Origin: JALZDI01 sp035557095
Lineage (GTDB): Bacteria > Actinomycetota > Actinomycetes > Propionibacteriales > Nocardioidaceae
Assembly (NCBI GenBank): GCA_035557095.1
Contig: DATMEB010000132.1
Coordinates: 1 to 64,000 of the forward strand
Direction: 5' to 3'
Length of the DNA stretch: 64,000 bases
Made by a program: the position numbers and the translations under genes. The notes beneath the pieces were generated by a model that saw only the letters and a list, made by a program, of their open reading frames with translations, did not search any database and was not told the origin of the DNA. Every line of letters begins with the position of its first letter. The first letter of the stretch is position 1. Below are positions 57,879 to 64,000 of this stretch, piece after piece.

Positions 57879-58748
57879 ATGCCGACATCGGTTGAGCACG
57901 TTGCTTCGGCTGATGTACGGCACCGGCTGCACGAGCTGTTCGAAGGGCATCGGCTCTCGCCGGCCCAGCGACGGATCGCGCGCTACCTGCTCGACCATGC
58001 GGACGAGGCCGTCTTCCTCACCGGCGGCGATCTGGCCGGCAAGGTCGGTGTCAGCCAACCTTCGGTCACGCGGTTCTCGGTCGCGTTGGGTTTCGCGGGC
58101 TATCCCGATCTTCGAAACGAGCTCAGAGCTCGCGTGCGCGCGAACTCACAACCTGCTCGCCCCGAGGATGGCGGGGCCGATGTGCTCGGACGTGCGCTGG
58201 CGCAGGATGTGCGCGCGCTCGAGGCGTTGGCCGCGAGCCGAAACACGCGTCAGCTGCATCGGGTGGGCAGGGCACTCGGCAGATCTCGCCCGCTCGCTGT
58301 CCTGGCGGTACGGGTGTCGCGACCGATCGCGGAGATGTTCTGCTACTTCGCACGCAAGGTCCACCCTGACGTGCGGCTGATCACCGACGGTTCTGTTGCC
58401 GGAGACCAGCTCGACCAGGCACGGCGGGCGGGAGCCTCCTGGGTGCTCGCCTTCGGGCTGCCCCGTTACCCGCAGGAGCTCGTCGAGCACCTGGGCTGGG
58501 CTCGCGGGATCGGGTTCAAGGTTGCCCTGCTGACCGACGACCCGCTCACCCCGCTGGCGGAGCATTCGGACGAGGTCCTGGCCGCCGCCGTCGGTACGGA
58601 GCTGGTCTTCGACTCACCGACCGCACCGGTGGCCCTGGCGATGTGCCTCCTGCAATCGGTGTACGACGCGCTGTCTCCGCAGGAGCAGGCGCGACTTGAC
58701 GAGTTCGACCAACAGGCAAGCGAACGGGGCCTGTTCGTGGAGGGGTGA
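57879..58748 (+). CDS. RpiR-family transcriptional regulator
   Basis: This 289-aa regulator has an RpiR HTH (LSPAQRRIARYLLDHADEAV, then AGKVGVSQPSVTRFSVALGF, about 24-70) and a SIS domain (about 115-265; VLAVRVSRPIAEMF, ASWVLAFGLPRYPQE). I chose ATG 57879 because GAGAGGAAA precedes it; 57840 is an in-frame alternative. It is probably the first gene of the rightward ABC-amidohydrolase-OCD operon and may control the divergent operon too. Confidence 0.88.
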   Translation: MPTSVEHVASADVRHRLHELFEGHRLSPAQRRIARYLLDHADEAVFLTGGDLAGKVGVSQPSVTRFSVALGFAGYPDLRNELRARVRANSQPARPEDGGADVLGRALAQDVRALEALAASRNTRQLHRVGRALGRSRPLAVLAVRVSRPIAEMFCYFARKVHPDVRLITDGSVAGDQLDQARRAGASWVLAFGLPRYPQELVEHLGWARGIGFKVALLTDDPLTPLAEHSDEVLAAAVGTELVFDSPTAPVALAMCLLQSVYDALSPQEQARLDEFDQQASERGLFVEG

Positions 58749-58822
58749 CCCAGTGTCGGTGAATCGGTGCCGGTGACCAACGCACGCATCGCAAGGCCGC
58801 CAGAGATCTCGGGAGAGGGTCC

Positions 58823-59665
58823 ATGACCGCAAAGCTGAACTCCGCGCCCGCGGAGCATGCGCCGCCACGCGGCGCCGAAGAGCCCGTCCTGGAGTTCGAC
58901 GACATCGCGAAGAGCTTCCCCAAGCCACGCGGGGACGAGGTGCTCAAGGTTCTCGACGGTGTGACCTTCTCCGTCCGGGCGAACCAGTTCACCGCCATCG
59001 TCGGTCCGAGTGGATGCGGGAAGTCGACGCTCCTGCAGCTCGCCACCGGGCTGGACTCTCCCTCGCGGGGTGTCGTGCGCTACCGCGGCGAAGTGGTCAC
59101 AGACATCAACCGAGAGATCGGCTATATCACCCAGCAGGCAAACCTGTTTCCCTGGCTCACGCTGTTCAAGAACGTCGAGCTGCCCCTCATCGTCCGCGAC
59201 GTGCCGAGGGGCGAACGGGCCGATCGCGTGGCGCAGTATCTGCGGCTCGCGGGACTGTCCGGGTTCGAGAACCACTATCCCCACCAGCTGTCGGGGGGTA
59301 TGCAAAAGCGAGCGTCTATCGTGCGCACGTTGATTTACGCGCCTCCGCTGGTGGTCATGGACGAGCCCTTCGGCGCCCTGGACGCGCAGACGCGGATGAT
59401 CATGCACCGCGACCTGTTGCGGCTCTGGGAGGAGCAGCAGCAGACCGTGGTGTTCGTTACCCACGACCTGCAGGAGGCGGTCACGCTCGCCGACCGTGTC
59501 GTGTTGCTGAACCGGCCGCCCACCGGGGTCAAGGCACAGGTGGCGATCGACCTTCCCCGCCCTCGGGACGCCTTCGAGCCCTACGCGATGAGCGGGTACG
59601 TGGAGACCTACGACCGTGTCTGGGGCATGTTCCGCTCGGAGGTGATCCCCGATGACAACGCTTGA
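58823..59665 (+). CDS. ABC importer ATPase, SsuB/TauB type (second rightward system)
   Basis: This 280-aa ATPase has Walker A GPSGCGKSTL (about 62-71), Q-loop ITQQANLFPWLTL, signature LSGGMQKRASIVRTL and Walker B LVVMDEPFGALDA. FPW after the Q-loop fits the nitrate/sulfonate type. It overlaps the permease gene by 14 bp, unusually long for this window, so the coupling of the two is tight. Confidence 0.92.
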   Translation: MTAKLNSAPAEHAPPRGAEEPVLEFDDIAKSFPKPRGDEVLKVLDGVTFSVRANQFTAIVGPSGCGKSTLLQLATGLDSPSRGVVRYRGEVVTDINREIGYITQQANLFPWLTLFKNVELPLIVRDVPRGERADRVAQYLRLAGLSGFENHYPHQLSGGMQKRASIVRTLIYAPPLVVMDEPFGALDAQTRMIMHRDLLRLWEEQQQTVVFVTHDLQEAVTLADRVVLLNRPPTGVKAQVAIDLPRPRDAFEPYAMSGYVETYDRVWGMFRSEVIPDDNA

Positions 59666-60494
59666 GCAGGAGACGAACGAGGTTCAGGCGGCGCAAACGC
59701 CTGACACCGGATCACGTCGTGGGAGCCTCGTCCGACGGCTGCTGCCCTTGGCTCCCGGAATCGCGTTTCTGCTGTTGTGGCAGTACTCCTCGGGTCGGCT
59801 GATCCGCGAGGCGTACATCAGCAGCCCGGTCGCTGTGGCCAAGCGGCTGTACGAGCTGTTCTCCACGGGGGCCGTCTATCCAGATCTGCAGACCACTCTC
59901 ACCGAGCTGGTCTCCGGGTACCTGCTCGGTGCACTCGTCGGCGTGCTGGTCGGCTATGCCTTGGGCAGGTCGGAGCTTCTGGCGCGCATGTTCGAGCCCT
60001 ACATCCTGGCCGCGTACGGCATTCCGAAGATCGCGTTCGCACCGCTGTTCATCATCTGGTTCGGCGTGGGGATGTCGTCGAAGATCGCGCTGTCCGCGGC
60101 CATGGTGTTCTTCATGGTCTTCTTCAACGTCTACTTCGGTGTGCGATCGGTGAACCGAGAGCTCGTGGACGTTGCAAACGTGCTGGGCGTTCGCGGCAGA
60201 CGCCTCACGCAGTACGTCTACCTGCCCGCGACCCTGCCGTACATCTTCCTCGGTCTGCGCATCGCGCTTCCGTACAGCGTGATCGGGGTCGTGGTGGGCG
60301 AGTTCACCTCGGCATCCAGTGGTCTGGGCCTGTACATGTACCAGGCGTCGGTGACGTTCGACCCAGCCGGAGTGTTCGCGGGCGTCGCGATTCTGCTGCT
60401 CTTCGTGCTGTTCGGTCAGCTGGCGCTCAGCGTGATCCAAGCGCGCGCCCTGCGCTGGCAGCCGACCTCGACCGGCCGGACCCCCTCGGCCTGA
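59652..60494 (+). CDS. ABC importer permease, SsuC type (second rightward system)
   Basis: This 280-aa permease has a polar 35-residue N-terminus then about six helices. The coupling loop is LVDVANVLGVRGRRLTQYVYLP (about 170-191). It is 17 bp upstream of the binding-protein gene. Confidence 0.9.
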   Translation: MTTLEQETNEVQAAQTPDTGSRRGSLVRRLLPLAPGIAFLLLWQYSSGRLIREAYISSPVAVAKRLYELFSTGAVYPDLQTTLTELVSGYLLGALVGVLVGYALGRSELLARMFEPYILAAYGIPKIAFAPLFIIWFGVGMSSKIALSAAMVFFMVFFNVYFGVRSVNRELVDVANVLGVRGRRLTQYVYLPATLPYIFLGLRIALPYSVIGVVVGEFTSASSGLGLYMYQASVTFDPAGVFAGVAILLLFVLFGQLALSVIQARALRWQPTSTGRTPSA

Positions 60495-60511
60495 ACTGAA
60501 ACGGAGATTCA

Positions 60512-61570
60512 ATGATGCGCCCCGTGAAGATGATCGGCGCCCTGCTGTGCGTCGGGGCCCTGGTTTCGGCGTGTGCCGATGTGCCCGGAGAGGGTGGCGG
60601 CGCTGCGGGAGGCAAGGGGGTCGCGATCGCGCAGGTCGTTCCCACGCTCGGCTACGTCACGTTGGACACCGCTCGGGCGTTCAACACGTTCGCCGACGAG
60701 GGCATCGAGGCTGAGCACGTGCAGCTGTCCGGCGGCGACCCGGCTGCACTGGCTGCCTTGGACTCTGGTGATGTCGACTTCGCGGCAGTCGGGTCCGAGG
60801 CGCCCCTGCTGGCTTTGGCCGAGGGAGGAGGCGACTACCAGGTGGTGTACTCCCTGATGGGCCAGATGTCCCTGGATCTTGTGGTGTCCAAGGCGTTCAT
60901 GGACAAGGCGGGCGTGTCCCCGACGGATCCGCTCGAGGAGCGGCTGGCTGCACTGGAGGGAGCGCGTTTCGGGGTCTCGGCTCTGGGCGGGGCGCAGGAG
61001 CGGACCAGCAAGTGGCTCGCCCAGCAGGGCGGACTCGACCCCGAGGAGGACATCGAGGTCCTGAACGCAGGACCCCCGCCGGCTCTGCTCGCCGGGATGG
61101 ACAACGACCGCATCGACGCGTTCCTGCTGACGGCGCCGAACGGTGCGATCGCGGAGAAGGCAGGTTACGGGCAGGTGCTGGTTCGCCTGGCTGCCGAGGT
61201 CGACGAGCTCGCCGGGTTCGACCATCTCGTACTCGTGACTCGCAAGGACTTCGCCGCACAGGAACCGGAGAAGGTCACCAAGGTCGTTCGCGCCCTCAAC
61301 TCGGCCAACGAGATGATCCTGGACCAGCCTGGAGACGTCGCCGCGAAGCTGCAGAGCACGGCCTATGAGGATGTCCCGACCGACATCATGACGGAGTCGG
61401 TGCAGGGCCTCGCGCCCGGCGTCCAAGACAAGGGCGCGGTCACCGAAGAGGGCATGAGCCACGTCATCGAGTTCACCGCCAAGACCGGTGAGCCGACCGT
61501 GAGGGAGCTCGAGGCGGCATCAGGAGAGGGCGACTGGTGGACGAACCAGTTCGTGCAGAAGGCCGGCTGA
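60512..61570 (+). CDS. ABC importer binding lipoprotein, NMT1/SsuA type (second rightward system)
   Basis: This 352-aa lipoprotein has the signal GALLCVGALVSACADVP (lipid Cys about 22), followed by a Gly-rich linker and the NMT1 fold (GYVTLDTARAFNTFADEGIE, LEGARFGVSALGGAQERTSK). ATG 60512 or 60515 both lie close behind ACGGAG. It is encoded next to an amidohydrolase and an OCD-like enzyme, which probably act on the imported compound. Confidence 0.9.
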   Translation: MMRPVKMIGALLCVGALVSACADVPGEGGGAAGGKGVAIAQVVPTLGYVTLDTARAFNTFADEGIEAEHVQLSGGDPAALAALDSGDVDFAAVGSEAPLLALAEGGGDYQVVYSLMGQMSLDLVVSKAFMDKAGVSPTDPLEERLAALEGARFGVSALGGAQERTSKWLAQQGGLDPEEDIEVLNAGPPPALLAGMDNDRIDAFLLTAPNGAIAEKAGYGQVLVRLAAEVDELAGFDHLVLVTRKDFAAQEPEKVTKVVRALNSANEMILDQPGDVAAKLQSTAYEDVPTDIMTESVQGLAPGVQDKGAVTEEGMSHVIEFTAKTGEPTVRELEAASGEGDWWTNQFVQKAG

Positions 61571-61596
61571 CGAAACCTGAACCCAATGCAGACTCC

Positions 61597-62592
61597 ATGA
61601 CCCCGACCATGCAGCAGCCTGCCGGCGTATACGACGGGATCGACGTCCACCAGCATCTGGTCCCGCCGGCGCTGGCCGAGGCGTTGCGTGGCCGCCGCTG
61701 TGCTCCGCGGTTGGACGGCGCGGTGCTGCATCGGACCGACGCGCCGCCGACGGATCTAGACTCCACCCATTTCGACGTCGAAGGTCGCGCCTCCCAGGTT
61801 CGCACCGACGGCTGCGAGCAGGCACTGGTCTCGCTGTCGGCACCCATCGGCATCGAAGGTCTACCGCCGGACGAGGCGCATTCCCTGCTCTCCGTGTACC
61901 ACGACAGCGCTGCAATGCTGCCGCCGGTCTTCGGTGCGTGGGCGTCCGCATGCGTGAGCGAAGTCCAGCCCGACGAGCTGCGCAAGCAGCTAAGCGGCGC
62001 CTTCGTGGGACTCCAGCTGCCCGCCACTGCTCTGCTCACACCCCGACACGTCGAACGGATGGGACCGCTCCTGAGGCTGCTGGAGGCGCACGACAAGCCG
62101 CTTCTGATACATCCCGGCCCGGCGACGCCGCCCGGCGACGCGCCCACCTGGTGGCCGGCAGCGGTCGAGTTCGTACAGCAGATGCACGCCGCCTGGCACG
62201 CATGGCTGGTGGCGGGCCAGGTCAACCATCCGCGGCTTCGGGTGTGCTTCGTGGCGCTCGCCGGGCTCGCCCCTCTGCACCGTGACCGCCTGCACACGCG
62301 AGGGGGTGCAGGCCTGCCGATGCCCGGCCAGGTGTACTACGAGACCTCGTCCTACCAGCCGCAGACCGTGGCCTGGCTCGCCGGACTGGTCGGTGGCGAC
62401 GCCATCGTCTACGGCTCCGACCGCCCCTACGCACAACCCAGTACGACGGCGATGGCGCCTGCCACCGTGCACGCGACGCGCACGACCAACCCCCGGAGAC
62501 TGCTCACCGGGAACAGCGCTGACCCCGAACAAGCTCCCCGCACAACCGCTGCGGATGAGTCCCGCGCAGCAACGTCCCAACTCGCCGAGTGA
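61597..62592 (+). CDS. Amidohydrolase 2-family (ACMSD-like) metal-dependent hydrolase/decarboxylase
   Basis: This 331-aa protein has the family start GIDVHQHLVPPAL (HxH about 17-19), the metal His in LLIHPGPATPP (about 170) and the terminal Asp in VYGSDRPYA (about 271). The family (PF04909-type) includes ACMSD and gamma-resorcylate decarboxylase as well as lactonases. The 26 bp before the ATG hold no good ribosome site; GTG 61537 overlapping the previous gene is an alternative start. Reaction and substrate unknown. Confidence 0.78.
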   Translation: MTPTMQQPAGVYDGIDVHQHLVPPALAEALRGRRCAPRLDGAVLHRTDAPPTDLDSTHFDVEGRASQVRTDGCEQALVSLSAPIGIEGLPPDEAHSLLSVYHDSAAMLPPVFGAWASACVSEVQPDELRKQLSGAFVGLQLPATALLTPRHVERMGPLLRLLEAHDKPLLIHPGPATPPGDAPTWWPAAVEFVQQMHAAWHAWLVAGQVNHPRLRVCFVALAGLAPLHRDRLHTRGGAGLPMPGQVYYETSSYQPQTVAWLAGLVGGDAIVYGSDRPYAQPSTTAMAPATVHATRTTNPRRLLTGNSADPEQAPRTTAADESRAATSQLAE

Positions 62593-62605
62593 CAAGGAGC
62601 GCCAC

Positions 62606-63613
62606 GTGGCGACCCCAGAGATCTGGTTCACCTACCTCAACGGACCTGCCATCGGCCAGCTCGACGTGTCGAACGACGACATCCTGGCCGCGGTCGAGGA
62701 AGGGCTGCGCGCACAGGGGTCCGGCCAGTCGGTGATCGAGCCTCGCGTGCACCTGGAGCCCGACCCGGAGTTCCGGGGCCACTTCAACGTGCTCCGGGGC
62801 TACGTCTCGACGCTGGGACTCGCCGGTGTGAAGGTCGTCGGCGACTACGTCGACAACTACAAGGTCGATCTACCGTCCGAGATGGCTCTGCTCAACCTGT
62901 TCGACCCTAGGACCGGGATGCCCGTCGCGGTCGTCGATGCCACCGGGATCACCGAGATGCGCACAGGTGCGGTGACGGCCCTGGGGGCTCGGCACCTGGC
63001 ACGTCGGGACTCGCGCGTGCTCGGACACGTCGGCTCTCGCGGGACCTCGTACTGGAACGTGCGCCTGCTCGACCATCTCTTCGACCTCGAGGAGATCCGG
63101 GTGCACTCCCGCCGCCCCGAGAGCAGACAGGCGTTCGCCGAACAGCTGCAGCGAGACCTGGGCAAGCCGATCATCGTCACCGAGGACTGGGAGTCCTGCG
63201 TGACCGGTGCCGACATCGTCGTGGAAGCGTCACGCCTGCCCCGGCCACAACCGCAGCTCAAGACCGAATGGATCAAACCCGGAGCCCTGGTGGTGCCCTA
63301 CGGGACCATGAGCGCCGTCGAGCTCTCCCTCACCGACATCATGGACAAGATCGTCGTCGATGACTGGGGCCAGTGTCGCGACGGTCGGCTGGGAGCGCTG
63401 CGGCAGCACGTAGAGCAGGGCAAGCTCACCGAGCAGACCCTGCACGGTGAGCTGTGCGAGCTGGTCACCGGGGCCAAACCAGGCCGCGAGAGCGACGAGG
63501 AGACGAACCTCTTCTGGCACCGAGGCCTGTCGCTGTCCGACATCGCTCTGGGAGGCATGCTGCTGGAGAAGGCCAAGGCTGCTGGGCTCGGCCAGCAGCT
63601 CCGCTTCGCGTGA
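62606..63613 (+). CDS. Ornithine cyclodeaminase/mu-crystallin family enzyme
   Basis: This 335-aa NAD-binding protein follows the OCD fold: GVKVVGDYVDNYK (about 72-84), TGMPVAVVDATGITEMRTGAVTALGARHLAR, then the NAD-binding turn LGHVGSRGTSYW (about 144-155). In classic members this reads as a GxGxQA loop, so the cofactor loop is changed here. Family members do ornithine cyclisation, alanine dehydrogenation or imine reduction. GTG 62606 follows AAGGAG. It is the last gene of the RpiR operon. Confidence 0.83.
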   Translation: MATPEIWFTYLNGPAIGQLDVSNDDILAAVEEGLRAQGSGQSVIEPRVHLEPDPEFRGHFNVLRGYVSTLGLAGVKVVGDYVDNYKVDLPSEMALLNLFDPRTGMPVAVVDATGITEMRTGAVTALGARHLARRDSRVLGHVGSRGTSYWNVRLLDHLFDLEEIRVHSRRPESRQAFAEQLQRDLGKPIIVTEDWESCVTGADIVVEASRLPRPQPQLKTEWIKPGALVVPYGTMSAVELSLTDIMDKIVVDDWGQCRDGRLGALRQHVEQGKLTEQTLHGELCELVTGAKPGRESDEETNLFWHRGLSLSDIALGGMLLEKAKAAGLGQQLRFA

Positions 63614-63772
63614 CGAGAACCCGCGACGACGGCGGTGCTCGATCGCCGAAGCGTCGGATGCGGCGTGGTCGGGCAGGGAAGCCCACAGTCTGGACAAATC
63701 CGCCCGAAGGGTCTTGACTCTGGCAGGTCATTCCATGTGGCCTCGGGGGCTGATTTCTCGGGAGGGGCGTCC

Positions 63773-64000
63773 ATGAATCTCCGCACGAAGGTGTCGACCG
63801 TCGCGGCGGCCGGCGTACTGGTCACCAGCACCACTCTTACCGCGAGCGCCTTACCCGCGCCGGCACAGCCAGGGCCGGCACAGGCACTGCCGGGCGTCGT
63901 GGCAGCCGACGACCCGATCACCCACGACGAGAACCCTCGCGTTCCCGTGGGGGCGGCGTGGACCGAGGCGTACTTCCCGTCCTCGGACGGCAGCGGTGTC
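63773..64000 (+). CDS. Secreted CocE/S15-family hydrolase, N-terminal fragment (cut by window end)
   Basis: The first 76 codons are present; the gene runs past the window. A signal peptide (KVSTVAAAGVLVTSTTLTASA, cleavage near residue 26-30), an Ala/Pro-rich spacer, then VPVGAAWTEAYFPSSDGSGV. WTEAYFPSSDG is the usual start of secreted CocE/NonD (S15) hydrolases in actinomycetes. GGGAGGGG precedes ATG 63773, and TTGACT lies at 63714-63719 as a possible -35. Only the N-terminus is visible, so the call is tentative. Confidence 0.55.
   Translation, partial: MNLRTKVSTVAAAGVLVTSTTLTASALPAPAQPGPAQALPGVVAADDPITHDENPRVPVGAAWTEAYFPSSDGSGV

Noticed and set aside
1..64000. Mobile elements, CRISPR arrays, tRNA or rRNA genes
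   Set aside because: No transposase or integrase motifs, no spaced short repeats and no tRNA-like cloverleaf seen by eye.

Overview
This window is GC-rich DNA with many GTG starts, many 4-bp stop/start overlaps and several GntR/FCD regulators. That points to a high-GC actinomycete; a Pseudonocardiales-type soil organism is my guess and cannot be proved from this window. I see no tRNA, rRNA, transposase, integrase or CRISPR array. The whole 64 kb reads as a catabolic region: successive operons, most pairing an importer with ring-opening or amide-cleaving enzymes and a local regulator.

Layout. (A) 1-12096: a molybdenum hydroxylase operon (membrane-anchored CoxG-like protein, FAD, Mo and 2Fe-2S subunits, alpha/beta hydrolase), a NMT1/SsuA-type ABC importer whose binding protein is encoded apart from its ATPase and permeases, and a UbiD/UbiX decarboxylase pair with an IclR regulator. 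Four promoters here share one operator type (TGTCCT-N6-AGGACA), so this looks like a single regulon for an aromatic or heteroaromatic acid. (B) 12260-16253: ion-coupled transporter, D-aminoacylase and N-carbamoyl-D-amino-acid hydrolase. (C) 16295-22042: HAD hydrolase, two related amidohydrolases, a sodium:solute symporter and a divergent RpiR regulator. (D) 22192-27677: double-domain Lrp regulator, hydantoin/Asp-Glu racemase, an anchored exported protein, a 56-aa membrane peptide, a sodium symporter and an M19 dipeptidase. (E) 27832-34425: MHS-family transporter, GntR, isocitrate-lyase-type lyase, hydantoinase, N-carbamoylsarcosine-amidase-like enzyme and a flavoprotein dehydrogenase.

(F) 34422-41023: Nramp-like transporter lacking the usual metal motifs, D-2-hydroxyacid dehydrogenase, RraA-like aldolase, GntR, DHDPS-like aldolase/lyase and a ThDP enzyme; two GGTATACC operators tie this cluster together. 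(G) 41054-48338: an amidohydrolase fused by overlaps into an OpuB/OpuC-type quaternary-amine ABC importer operon, divergent from a CocE/NonD hydrolase plus GntR. (H) 48425-51882: small zinc-ribbon protein, DrrAB-type exporter with divergent TetR and two TetR operators, and a DHFR-like protein. (I) 51906-63613: two divergent SsuABC/TauABC-type importers. One shares an operon with a flavin monooxygenase and an ammonia-lyase homologue that has a broken MIO motif; the other with an RpiR regulator, an amidohydrolase and an ornithine-cyclodeaminase-family enzyme. The window ends inside a secreted CocE/S15-like hydrolase.

Taken together, the genes suggest scavenging of cyclic ureides, D-amino-acid derivatives, peptidic amides and heteroaromatic acids: import, ring hydrolysis or decarboxylation, N-carbamoyl or acyl removal, then entry to central metabolism through oxo-acid lyases. 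Functional families are read from motifs; substrates are inferred.
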